64,000 nt of DNA from Streptomyces geranii (GTDB taxonomy: Bacteria; Actinomycetota; Actinomycetes; Streptomycetales; Streptomycetaceae). The stretch is taken from contig NZ_PJME01000021.1 of assembly GCF_002954775.1 (NCBI RefSeq), positions 1-64,000 of the forward strand. The letters are read 5' to 3'. Below, piece by piece: positions 32,170 to 39,988 of the stretch. Position 1 is the stretch's first letter. Each line of letters starts with the position of its first letter. The notes beneath the pieces were generated by a model that was not told where the DNA came from, made no database searches, and worked only from the letters and a program-made list of their open reading frames with translations. Both the position numbers and the translations under genes were made by a program.

Positions 32170-34122
32170 TCAGAATCCGCTGCCGCAGCTCTGGCCGGTG
32201 CCGATCAGGGCGTAGGTCACGCTCGCGTCGGAGCAGGTCACGCCGGTAGTCAGGTTGACGCCCAGGAAGCCTGCGGTGGTGGTGGTGTTGTGCACCGCGC
32301 TCACCGTGCCGCCCTTGCCGGCCGTGGCGGTGGCCTGTGCGTGCGGGCCCGCAGCGGTGGCGTTGGCCACGGAACCGGCGCCGTCCGCGTTGGAGATCGC
32401 CACGTTCTCGTAACCGATGACCGCCAGCGAGTCAGCCTTGCCGCCGCCGGTGGCCGCCGCCTTCGCGGTTCCGTAGTTGTTGTAGATGGCGCGGGAGCGG
32501 GCCTGTGAGTCCTTGCCCTCGCCGGTGGCCAAGGTCTGGTTGTAGCTGCCGCCGGACGCCTCGGACCAGGTGAAGACATGGTCCCCGTCGGGCACCGCGA
32601 CCGCCAGGTTGCCGTCGCCGTAGGATGCCTTGGCCGTGGCGTTGCCGCAGGGCTGCTGGGCCTGCGGGAGCGGGGGCAGCGGCCACGGGCAGTCGGCCGT
32701 CATGCCCTCGTGCGGGTTGGCGGGCTGGCCCGCCGCCGGCTTGGCCGTGTTCCAGACGATGTCCCCACCGTTGCTCGCCTTGGTGATCGCGGTGTTGTAC
32801 TTGCCGCGCTCCGCGACCGAGTACGCCTTGGCCTGGTCCACCGTCGAGATCGCGGTGTTGGACTCCCCGTCCACCGCACGGGCGTTGGCGCTGGCGCACG
32901 CGTCAATCGGGTAGGTGGTCTCGCCGGAGTTCGTCACCTGCCCGATGGGGGTGCAGGCGCCGGTCGAGCCGTCGCCCTTGGAGGTGGCGATGGCCAGCAT
33001 GTCATCGCCGTAGCTGTCGTAGGCGAGCGCGTGGCCCCGCTCGGTGGCGTCGGCGAAGGCCTCGCTGTCCTCACCCTGGGCTGCGTCCGCGCGGGCGTGG
33101 GAGTTGGCGCCGGAGGTGGCGGCCGCGCGGTGGCCGTCGCCGTAGCCGGCGTTGGTGACGGCCGAAGAATTCTGGCCGTCGGCGATCGAGAGGGCCTTGT
33201 TCTTGAAGCCGATGAGCGTGGTGGCCCGGGCACCGAAGGGGCCGCTGCCGTCGTTGTTGCCGTGGTAGCCGAGGGCGATGGAACTGTTGTCGTCGCCGTA
33301 CCGGGACACAGCGGTGGCCTCGCCGTCTTCCGAGGCACCGGCGAAGGAGTCATTGCGGTCGCCGGCCACGCTGTCGGCGGCGGCGAGGGAGCCTTCGTCC
33401 GCCACCGCCGTCGACCTGTCGCGCTGGTCGTGGTCGGCGCTACCGGAGGTGGCCTTGGCGTTGGAGCCGGCCGAGGAGATCGCGTCCGACTCATTGCCCT
33501 TCTGGCCGACCCGGGCCGCGTCACCGGATTTGGCGGTGGCGGCCGAACCGTCGCCCTGCGCCTTCGCGTCGGCGTCCCCTTCGTGTACGCCGTTGGCGGT
33601 GGCGGCTGCCTTGTCGCCGTCGGCGCGGGCGCGGGCCCGCCGGTCACGGTCGCTGTTGGTGCTGCACACCGCCGTGCCGGACTTGGCCCTGTCGGTACCG
33701 TCCTGTTGCAGGCAGGCATTTGAGGCACCGGCCTGCCAGGCGGGGTCGATGCTCCCCGCCGCGGGTAGGGCGTTCTCTGTTGTCTTCAGGAGGCCGTGGA
33801 TCTCCCGTTCGAGCTTCGCCTGGGCTTCGACGCCGACCGTTTTCATCTGTTTGCCGTCGGCGATGTCGGCCTCGGCCATGAACTTCTCCAGGCCCCCGAC
33901 CGACGTGCCGGTGGAGGCGGAGAGCCGACTCGCCGAGGTGTCGATGATCGCCTCGATCGTGGCGAGCGCCTCCGCCGGCACGGCCGGGCGGACGGCCTTC
34001 GCCACCGGGGCCGCCTCGGCCACCGTCTGCTGCGGCCCGTCAGGGGCCGCTCCGAGCGTGACGCCGATGAGCAGCGCCGCGGAGGCGCTGTGACGGATAC
34101 GGCTGCCTGTACTTCTCTTCAC
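32170..34122 (-). CDS. large secreted Asn/Ala/Gly repeat protein, unknown function
   Basis: 650 residues, starting at GTG with AAGGG upstream. A signal peptide ends around residue 27-35; residues 40-125 are helical without repeats (AEALATIEAIIDTSASRL and FMAEADIADGKQ), then residues 140-600 carry GDxxxAxAxAxG-type repeats such as SRYGDDNSSIALGYHGNNDG, DSYGDDMLAIAT and GKYNTAITKAS. The last 25 residues (VTCSDASVTYALIGTGQSC, then GSGF) match the tail of the lipoprotein downstream. It lies 40 bp upstream of that gene on the same strand, so the two form an operon. Confidence 0.8.
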   Translation of the reverse strand: MKRSTGSRIRHSASAALLIGVTLGAAPDGPQQTVAEAAPVAKAVRPAVPAEALATIEAIIDTSASRLSASTGTSVGGLEKFMAEADIADGKQMKTVGVEAQAKLEREIHGLLKTTENALPAAGSIDPAWQAGASNACLQQDGTDRAKSGTAVCSTNSDRDRRARARADGDKAAATANGVHEGDADAKAQGDGSAATAKSGDAARVGQKGNESDAISSAGSNAKATSGSADHDQRDRSTAVADEGSLAAADSVAGDRNDSFAGASEDGEATAVSRYGDDNSSIALGYHGNNDGSGPFGARATTLIGFKNKALSIADGQNSSAVTNAGYGDGHRAAATSGANSHARADAAQGEDSEAFADATERGHALAYDSYGDDMLAIATSKGDGSTGACTPIGQVTNSGETTYPIDACASANARAVDGESNTAISTVDQAKAYSVAERGKYNTAITKASNGGDIVWNTAKPAAGQPANPHEGMTADCPWPLPPLPQAQQPCGNATAKASYGDGNLAVAVPDGDHVFTWSEASGGSYNQTLATGEGKDSQARSRAIYNNYGTAKAAATGGGKADSLAVIGYENVAISNADGAGSVANATAAGPHAQATATAGKGGTVSAVHNTTTTAGFLGVNLTTGVTCSDASVTYALIGTGQSCGSGF

Positions 34123-34158
34123 GGTCTCGCCCTTCTGGAATGAGCGGATGGGGGGTGC

Positions 34159-35253
34159 TCAGACGCGCGGCACGTCCAGCGGCTGGAACTCCGAGCCGCC
34201 GACGAGCAGGTCGGGATAGGGCTTCCACTGCCGGATCAGGGTGCCGCCGAGGCCGTTCGTCAGCGTCTGCTGGCGGCCGTCGGAGTGGGTGAAGGTGCCC
34301 TCGATGCGGGGCCAGTCCAGCAGGATGGTCGGGGAGTCCGGGGACTCACCGACGCTGCTGGCGGCGTGGCTGCCCACCGCGCTGCCGGTGAACTGCAGGA
34401 CGCCCGCCTCGGTCTCCATGGTCACCTGGTAGCGGGTGGGGACAAAAGTACCGGTCGCCGGGTTGTAGGCCCAGTCGTGGTGGTCGATGCGGAAGTCGCC
34501 GGCCTGGACGTACCGCTTCTCCTCGTTGAGGTACAGCGCCATGTCCTTGTGGCGGCTGAGCTTCATCTCGTCGAGGTTCCCGGACAGTTCGTCGAAGTGG
34601 AACCACAGCCAGTCGTGCCAGGCGCCGACCTCGGCGGGGCAGGCGTCGACGGCGTAGTAGCGCTCCCGTTGTCCGGCGCCGCGGATCTCGACCTTCTTCC
34701 CCTGGACGGTGAGCGTGCCTTCGACCTTCCCGGCCCAGATGTAGCCGTACGAGATGCTGTGCGGGACGTACGTCTGCGGGGTCTCCTTGCCGTACCACAT
34801 GGGGAAGCCGTTGCCGGTGTGGGTCCACTCCCCCGCGATCCCCGAGGCCTCGTCCTCGACGGAGAAGTGCCAGGTCCCGTCAGGTGTACACACGATATGA
34901 GCGCTCTCCATGTCGACCGCCACCTGGTCGTCGGTCCTGGTCACGGTGAGGGCGCCACGGGGTTTGACGTGCCACTCGGTGGCCAACCCGGGCGGGAACT
35001 GGGCCACCCGGTGCACCGATCCGGCGGGCTGCACGACCTGCCCCGGAGTGGTGCGGACGCACATCTGCCAGAAGTCGAGGTTGCCCCAGCCCTCCGCCAG
35101 GGACATCAGACCCGTGTTGAACCAGTACGGGTTGCCGTCCTCGTCGTGGGCGGTGGCGACCAGGTTCCAGCCGATCATCGCCGTGTTGCGGGCCTCCTTG
35201 GGGAAGCCATGGCCTTCCTCGTCGAGCGTGACTTCGGGGTTCGCCACCTTCAT
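34159..35253 (-). CDS. CrtC-like / AttH-like lipocalin-domain protein
   Basis: 364 residues without a signal peptide. The pattern of beta-rich segments with AWHDWLWFHFDELSGNLDEM, the YYAVDACPAEVG segment and a final LDWPRIEGTFTHSDGRQQTL fits the tandem-lipocalin fold of carotenoid 1,2-hydratase (CrtC) and AttH-like proteins. Such proteins act on terpenoid or lipid substrates. AAGGAG lies 9 bases before the ATG at 35253. It is 41 bp downstream of a DapB-like reductase gene on the same strand and shares that gene's TetR-type control region. No carotenoid genes are near, so the substrate is unlikely to be a carotenoid. Confidence 0.7.
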   Translation of the reverse strand: MKVANPEVTLDEEGHGFPKEARNTAMIGWNLVATAHDEDGNPYWFNTGLMSLAEGWGNLDFWQMCVRTTPGQVVQPAGSVHRVAQFPPGLATEWHVKPRGALTVTRTDDQVAVDMESAHIVCTPDGTWHFSVEDEASGIAGEWTHTGNGFPMWYGKETPQTYVPHSISYGYIWAGKVEGTLTVQGKKVEIRGAGQRERYYAVDACPAEVGAWHDWLWFHFDELSGNLDEMKLSRHKDMALYLNEEKRYVQAGDFRIDHHDWAYNPATGTFVPTRYQVTMETEAGVLQFTGSAVGSHAASSVGESPDSPTILLDWPRIEGTFTHSDGRQQTLTNGLGGTLIRQWKPYPDLLVGGSEFQPLDVPRV

Positions 35254-35294
35254 CGGGCCGTACTCCTTGTCTGTGACGGGATGTTGCAGGGGGT

Positions 35295-36335
35295 TCAGCC
35301 CAAGTGGGCGATGATCTGGGGCAGTTCGAATGACGTGACGATGCCGGGAGGGGCCGCGCACACGTACGGGACCGCGTTGACAGGGCGGCTGGCGTTGCCG
35401 TAGCCGACGAGGGAGCGCTCATCTTCGGTGGGCCAGGTGAAGCGGATGGTGGTGTCCAGGGGAACGTCGCCGTCGACCACGACCCGCCAGCCCTGCCCGG
35501 TGAAGGGGAAGTCCCAGGCAGGGTCGAGGTCGGTGCCGATGTACCAGGTGGGGATCATCCGCAGGACGGGGTCGCCCGCCCTCATGCCCTGGATCTCGAT
35601 CCGCCACGCGGCGACGGTCCCGGCGTCGAAGGTGCCCACGGGGGTGGTCACCGGTTGCTTCGACACCGCCACCTCAGCGCTCGCCGTGACTTCGTCGAGG
35701 GGCATGCCGAGGGTCTTCGCCAGGCGGCGCAGGGAGGCGCCGTAGTGCTCTTTCGTGGACGCGGCGACACCGGTGACGTGGGCGGCCGCCGGGTCGCCGC
35801 CGAACAGCATGGACATCATCTCGGGTGAGTTGCGCTCCGAGATGTCGGCATACTCGTGGATGGTCAAGGAGTCCAGGCGGCGCTGGAGCGAGGTCAGGGC
35901 GACGGGCAGGGCCTCGGTGACGAACCCGGGGCTGGTTCCCGCGCTCAGCAGGGAGGTCCCGCCGCGCCCGCACGCCTCCTCGATCCTCCGTCGCACCTCG
36001 GGATCGAGCCCCGATGGGTCGTGGAAATGTTCCAGCAGGGTCGAGACGTTCACCCCGGATTCCAGGAGCCGGCACAGCTCGTCGAGGTCGTAGGTCACCG
36101 GCATGTAGACGACGCAGTCCGGCGCGGCCGCGAGGATGTCGTCGATGCTCTGCGTGGCCAGGACTCCCGTGCTGTCCCTTCCGCTCAGCTCGCCCGCATC
36201 GCGGCCGGCTTTGACGTCGGAGTGGACGTGTACACCGACGAGGTCGTAGTGCGGGTGGTCGATCAGGGCGCGGAGGGCGGCCATTCCGCTGTGTCCGGTG
36301 CCCCACTGCGCCACGCGAAATCTCTTGTCGTTCAT
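35295..36335 (-). CDS. DapB-like NAD(P)-binding reductase
   Basis: 346 residues. An N-terminal Rossmann fold (FRVAQWGTGHSGMAALRAL) and a C-terminal region like that of 2,4-diaminopentanoate dehydrogenase or mycobacterial dihydrodipicolinate-reductase-like proteins (GTSLLSAGTSPGFVTEALP, SPEMMSMLFGG). True DapB is about 250 residues with a different C-terminus, so a lysine-pathway role is unlikely. GAGG lies 6 bases before the ATG at 36335; a GTG one codon earlier is possible. It is the first gene of a two-gene operon with the CrtC-like gene, divergent from a TetR regulator. Probably it acts in oxidation or reduction of a steroid, terpenoid or lipid. Confidence 0.75.
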   Translation of the reverse strand: MNDKRFRVAQWGTGHSGMAALRALIDHPHYDLVGVHVHSDVKAGRDAGELSGRDSTGVLATQSIDDILAAAPDCVVYMPVTYDLDELCRLLESGVNVSTLLEHFHDPSGLDPEVRRRIEEACGRGGTSLLSAGTSPGFVTEALPVALTSLQRRLDSLTIHEYADISERNSPEMMSMLFGGDPAAAHVTGVAASTKEHYGASLRRLAKTLGMPLDEVTASAEVAVSKQPVTTPVGTFDAGTVAAWRIEIQGMRAGDPVLRMIPTWYIGTDLDPAWDFPFTGQGWRVVVDGDVPLDTTIRFTWPTEDERSLVGYGNASRPVNAVPYVCAAPPGIVTSFELPQIIAHLG

Positions 36336-36486
36336 CACTCACCTCGGTCACCCGGTCGTGGAGGCCGTGCTTCCCCGCTTCGCGAGACATAGGAGACGGG
36401 CCTGCCCATGTCCCACCGCCCGGCGGGCGGCGTCGATGGGCTCGGCTCGGCGGACCGACGTCCCTGGTCGGAGCCGCACGAAGAGA

Positions 36487-36523
36487 TATACGATCGACTA
36501 GGTACTGGATAGTCGATCGACTA
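36487..36523. promoter_or_regulatory. tandem TetR-type operator
   Basis: A perfect 14-bp palindrome TAGTCGATCGACTA lies at 36510-36523. A second copy (TACGATCGACTA, weaker on its left arm) is centred 23 bp to the left. Both lie between the divergent DapB-like and TetR genes, the expected place for an autoregulating TetR repressor. Confidence 0.7.
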
Positions 36524-36567
36524 CTTTGAAGTTAGTCTTCCGGCTATCCAGGGGTCAACCCGTCGGT

Positions 36568-37158
36568 ATGCTTTCTCCCGTGAGTACGACCGACGACCCC
36601 CGCCACCGGCAGGCTCCCCCGTCCGCGGCACGGGCCCGGATCATCTCGGCCGCACTGGAACTCTTCGCCAGGCACGGTGTCGGCGGCACGTCGCTGGGGA
36701 TGATCGCCGACGAACTCGGCGTCACCAAGGCGGCGGTGTACCACCAGTACAGGACCCGTGACGAGATCGTCCTGGCGGTCGCCGAGGCCGAACTCGCCCG
36801 CATGGAGGCGACGATCGACGACGCCGAGGAGGAACAGTCCTGGGCGAAGGCGCGGGAGAGGCTGCTCAACAACATGGTCAGCCTGGCTGTCCAGCGACGC
36901 CGCACGATGAGGGCGGTCCTGATGGATCCCGAGATCGTGCGCTTCGCTCCCCGGACCACGTCCTACCGCCGGGTCATGAGCCGGATGAACCGCCTGCTCA
37001 TCGGAAATTCCGCCGGTCCGGAGACGGCCGCCCGGACCGCGACCCTCATCGCGGTGATCAGCGGAACCGCCGTGCACCCCTTGGTCGCGGATCTCGATGA
37101 CGAGGACCTTCGGGCCCAACTACTGCCCATCGTGCAGCGTTTTCTCGAAGAGAACTGA
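36568..37158 (+). CDS. TetR family transcriptional regulator
   Basis: 196 residues. N-terminal helix-turn-helix (ARIISAALELFARHGVGGTSL, DELGVTKAAVYHQYRTRDEIV) and a helical ligand domain with no family-specific mark. The start is not fixed: ATG at 36526, ATG at 36568 and GTG at 36580 are in frame; the first would overlap the operator, so 36568 is preferred. It is divergent from the DapB-like/CrtC-like operon and is very likely its repressor. Confidence 0.88.
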   Translation: MLSPVSTTDDPRHRQAPPSAARARIISAALELFARHGVGGTSLGMIADELGVTKAAVYHQYRTRDEIVLAVAEAELARMEATIDDAEEEQSWAKARERLLNNMVSLAVQRRRTMRAVLMDPEIVRFAPRTTSYRRVMSRMNRLLIGNSAGPETAARTATLIAVISGTAVHPLVADLDDEDLRAQLLPIVQRFLEEN

Positions 37159-37300
37159 GGGGACGTCGCGCCCCACCGTCCGGTCGCCACGCCGTCCTGC
37201 CGCTCCGCGACAGAAGTGATTGCACGGGGGTTGTGCACTGCGCAACGGGTGACACACTCGACCACAGACCCGCATCGCATGTGGTGGCAGATTGCATCGA

Positions 37301-37900
37301 TCACCAGGGTTGCTGGTCGGCCTCGGTGAGTTTCAGCAGAAGCGGCCGCATCCGAGCCAGATTGCGGCGCACGGTGTCTTCGTTCTGTGCCGCGATGCCG
37401 GTCAATCCATCTGCCGCGAGCTGGACGAGTACGACCCGGTCCGGATCCAGCCCGTCTGCGGCGAGATCGGTCTCCCATCGTTCGGCATCGGCGCGGACCA
37501 GCTCGGCGACCCCGGGCGAGGAGCGGAAGATCTCCAGCGCTTGCCATCCCACGTAGTCGGTGTCACGCCGTGGTTTGTCCGAGTCGACATCGTCACAGAT
37601 AGTACGGACGTAGGCCCGCAGGAGCTTGCCGGGGCGGTTCTCGGACAGGTCGAGGTGATCGAAGACGCTGCGCCGAAATCCCTCGAGCAGATCGATCGCG
37701 ACTGCCTCGAACAATGCTTCCCGGGTGGGGAAGTGGTGCAGCACGCCGCCTTTGGAGACTCCCGCCTCCCGGGCGATCGTCACGATCGAGACGCCGGCAC
37801 CCTCGCGAGATACCACCCGGGCGGTGGCTCCAAGAATGGCGTGGCGGGTGCGCTCGGTGTTACGGATCTGCGAGCGCGCGGCATCGGGCGAGCTTGTCAT
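37301..37900 (-). CDS. TetR family transcriptional regulator
   Basis: 199 residues. Helix-turn-helix at about 15-60 (TRHAILGATARVVSREGAGV, AREAGVSKGGVLHHFPTREAL) and a C-terminal helical domain of the TetR_C kind with DTDYVGWQALEIF. The ATG at 37900 is chosen because the open frame upstream (to 38275) crosses the operator and the PPTase gene. It is divergent from the phosphopantetheinyl transferase gene and has a perfect palindrome at its own promoter. Confidence 0.88.
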   Translation of the reverse strand: MTSSPDAARSQIRNTERTRHAILGATARVVSREGAGVSIVTIAREAGVSKGGVLHHFPTREALFEAVAIDLLEGFRRSVFDHLDLSENRPGKLLRAYVRTICDDVDSDKPRRDTDYVGWQALEIFRSSPGVAELVRADAERWETDLAADGLDPDRVVLVQLAADGLTGIAAQNEDTVRRNLARMRPLLLKLTEADQQPW

Positions 37901-37936
37901 GGCATCGAGTCCAGTATCTGCATGGTCTGCTGTACC

Positions 37937-37948
37937 GACCATATGGTC
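37937..37948. promoter_or_regulatory. palindromic operator GACCATATGGTC
   Basis: Perfect 12-bp palindrome 36 bp before the TetR gene start and about 90 bp before the PPTase start. The neighbouring bases repeat GGTCTGC on both sides of the region (37924 and 37945), so the footprint may be longer. Confidence 0.6.
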
Positions 37949-38038
37949 TGCATGGCGAGGTGCTCTGATCGCTTCCTTACCGAAGAGGGTTGTTGTGGGA
38001 GTAGAGGAATCGTGCTGGTCGGGCGGCGGGGTCGGCGG

Positions 38039-38725
38039 ATGAGTTCGGTTTCGTGTCAGGTGTGGATCGCGGACACCGCCTCCGTTCGGGATGATCACCA
38101 GGGTTTGCTGGACGCTACTGAGCGCAAGCGGATGCTGGCACAGGTCCAGTTCGCCGATCGTGCACGTTTCGTTGCTGCTACCGCCCTGCTGCGTCTGCTG
38201 GTCGCCGGGCGCGTCGGCGTGGACCCGCGTGCGGTTCAGGTCGACCGCGGGTGTGACAGCTGCGCGGTGTCGCACGGCAGGCCACGGCTACCCGGCACGG
38301 GGCTGCATGTTTCTCTCTCGCACAGCGGGAGTCGTGTCGCCGTGGCATTGACGACTGCGGGGCCGGTGGGAGTCGACATCGAGCAGGTCCTGTCGGCCAA
38401 CGTCCGCGACATGGCTCCGCTCTGTCTGGCGCCCACAGAAACCGTGTATCGCGACGGAGACTTCTTCACATACTGGGTCCGAAAGGAGTCGGTGGTGAAG
38501 GCCACTGGGGATGGCTTACGTGTGCCGCTCTCACAGGTAGTGGTCAGCTCGGCGGGTGAGCCGGCCCGGCTACGGCGCTATCCCGGTGGGTCACCAACGG
38601 CGAGCATGGCGGATCTCGAGGTGCCGCCGGGCTACCACGGTGCCGTCACGGTACTCACAGCCGAGCCGCTGCGGGTCACGGTGAACCGCTCCGGGTCTGA
38701 TGGAGGTGGTATGCCCCGGTTCTGA
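38039..38725 (+). CDS. Sfp-type 4'-phosphopantetheinyl transferase with IS-derived C-terminus
   Basis: 228 residues. Catalytic motifs are intact: VGVDIEQ with Asp113 and Glu115, and WVRKESVVKATGDGL with Glu150 and Lys154; HVSLSHSG at 90-97 binds CoA. It would activate carrier proteins of polyketide, peptide or fatty acid synthases. Leu160 is encoded by TTA (38516-38518), the rare codon that needs the bldA tRNA, so translation may be limited to late growth. From base 38682 the frame runs into an IS3 element, so the last 13 residues and the stop come from the IS. The start is weak: no good ribosome site before ATG 38039. Confidence 0.85.
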   Translation: MSSVSCQVWIADTASVRDDHQGLLDATERKRMLAQVQFADRARFVAATALLRLLVAGRVGVDPRAVQVDRGCDSCAVSHGRPRLPGTGLHVSLSHSGSRVAVALTTAGPVGVDIEQVLSANVRDMAPLCLAPTETVYRDGDFFTYWVRKESVVKATGDGLRVPLSQVVVSSAGEPARLRRYPGGSPTASMADLEVPPGYHGAVTVLTAEPLRVTVNRSGSDGGGMPRF

Positions 38726-38776
38726 TGGAGTCGGGTTGCTGGACAATTGACGATCCAGCAGCGTTCGGAGGCCGTG

Positions 38777-39079
38777 ATGCCCCGCAGCTATCCACCCGAG
38801 TTCCGACGCAAGGTCCTCGATCTCGTCGCGTCCGGAAGGAAGGTCGCCGAGGTCGCTCAGCTCCTCGGCATCAGCGACCAGACGATCTATGTCTGGCGGC
38901 GCCAACACCTCATCGATACGGGGCAGTTGCCCGGCACGAACAGTACCGACCAGTCCGAACTTGCTGCGGCCCGCAAACGCATCGCGGAGCTGGAGGCCGA
39001 GTTGGCCATCCACCGGCGTGCTGCTGAGCGGCTGGGTGAGGTGATGTCCCCAAAAGGCGGTTCGAAGCCATCCGCGTGA
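38777..39079 (+). CDS. IS3-family transposase OrfA
   Basis: 100 residues: helix-turn-helix (YPPEFRRKVLDLVASGRKVAEVAQLLG in pieces) and a leucine-zipper-like helix (AAARKRIAELEAELAIHRRAAERLGE). It binds the element's ends. A run AAAAG at 39052-39056 lies where a -1 frameshift would join it to OrfB. Confidence 0.9.
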   Translation: MPRSYPPEFRRKVLDLVASGRKVAEVAQLLGISDQTIYVWRRQHLIDTGQLPGTNSTDQSELAAARKRIAELEAELAIHRRAAERLGEVMSPKGGSKPSA

Positions 39080-39921
39080 TGGCCGGTGAGCATCTGCCGG
39101 TGCAGCTGGCCTGCCGGGTGCTGCACGTCGCCGAGTCCGGGTACTACGCCTGGCGCAGCCGTCCGCCGTCGAACCGCCTGGTCAAGCATGCCTGGCTGAC
39201 CGAGGCCATCGTGGGCATCCACACCGCCTCCCGCGGCACCTTCGGCTCCCGCCGGGTCCACGCTGAGCTCGGTCTGGGCCTGCGCATCCATGTGAGCCAC
39301 GGCACCGTGGAGCCGCTGATGCAGCGCGCCGGCCTGCATGGCCTGCCCGGCAACCGGCGCCCCCGGGCCAAGCACGTCACCCCGTCCGTCACGGACCTGG
39401 TGGAGCGGAACTTCACCCGTCACGCTCGGGACCAGTTATGGGTCACCGACATCACCGAGCACCCCACCTTTGAGGGCAAGGTGTACTGCGCGGTCGTCCT
39501 CGACACGTTCTCGCGACGCGTGGTGGGCTGGTCGATCGACGCCTCACCCACTGCGGCGCTGACCACCAACGCCCTGGCCATGGCCATCGGAAATCGCTCC
39601 CCGCGGCCGGGCGGCACCATCATCCACTCCGACGACGGAGTGCAGTTCGGGTCCTGGGCATTCACCCAGCGCGCGAGAACCTCCGGCCTGCTGCCCTCGA
39701 TGGGCTCCATCGGGGACTGTGTGGACAACGCGATGATGGAGTCCTTCTGGGCGCGGGTCCAGGTCGAACTACTCAACCGCAGACGGTGGCGGACCCGCCT
39801 AGAGCTGTCCACCGCGCTCTTCGAGTATCTGGAAATCTTCCATAACCGACAGCACAGGCACTCCGCGCTGGGCATGCTCAGCCCGGTCGAGTACAAACTC
39901 CACCCCCCACCGGTGGCCTGA
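39076..39921 (+). CDS. IS3-family transposase OrfB (DDE integrase domain)
   Basis: 281 residues from its own start; homology already begins upstream in frame (RRFEAIRVMAGEH), so the active protein is probably the OrfA-OrfB frameshift fusion made at AAAAG. Catalytic residues: Asp125 in WVTDITE, Asp186 in IIHSDDGVQF, Glu222 in NAMMESFWA, with 35 residues between the last two, as in the DD35E class. Leu121 is encoded by TTA. No stop or frameshift damage is seen, so the element may still be active. Confidence 0.92.
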   Translation: MMAGEHLPVQLACRVLHVAESGYYAWRSRPPSNRLVKHAWLTEAIVGIHTASRGTFGSRRVHAELGLGLRIHVSHGTVEPLMQRAGLHGLPGNRRPRAKHVTPSVTDLVERNFTRHARDQLWVTDITEHPTFEGKVYCAVVLDTFSRRVVGWSIDASPTAALTTNALAMAIGNRSPRPGGTIIHSDDGVQFGSWAFTQRARTSGLLPSMGSIGDCVDNAMMESFWARVQVELLNRRRWRTRLELSTALFEYLEIFHNRQHRHSALGMLSPVEYKLHPPPVA

Positions 39922-39988
39922 AACCAGGCAACGCGACTCCACCCGACTCGGGACAGTCCGGAGCCTCCACCGATCCCGGAGCGGTTCA

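Larger units (their letters stand above)
38682..39988 (+). mobile_element. IS3-family insertion sequence
   Basis: About 1307 bp bounded by a perfect 14-bp inverted repeat, TGAACCGCTCCGGG at the left (38682-38695) and its complement at 39975-39988; weaker similarity continues inward (GGTGGAGG, GTCGGGT). The TG...CA ends and the two overlapping reading frames are those of IS3. No matching 3-4 bp target duplication is evident (flanks ACGG and GACG), so the copy is old or rearranged. The insertion lies at the 3' end of the PPTase gene. Confidence 0.85.

Noticed and set aside
32578..33723. Plus-strand Val/Gly-rich frames opposite the repeat proteins
   Set aside because: They mirror the repeats of the minus-strand gene. 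The minus strand has signal peptides, ribosome sites and a conserved tail, so it is the coding strand.
31110..34122. CRISPR array or DNA-level tandem repeats
   Set aside because: The repetition is at protein level and degenerate. There are no identical direct repeats with regular spacers.
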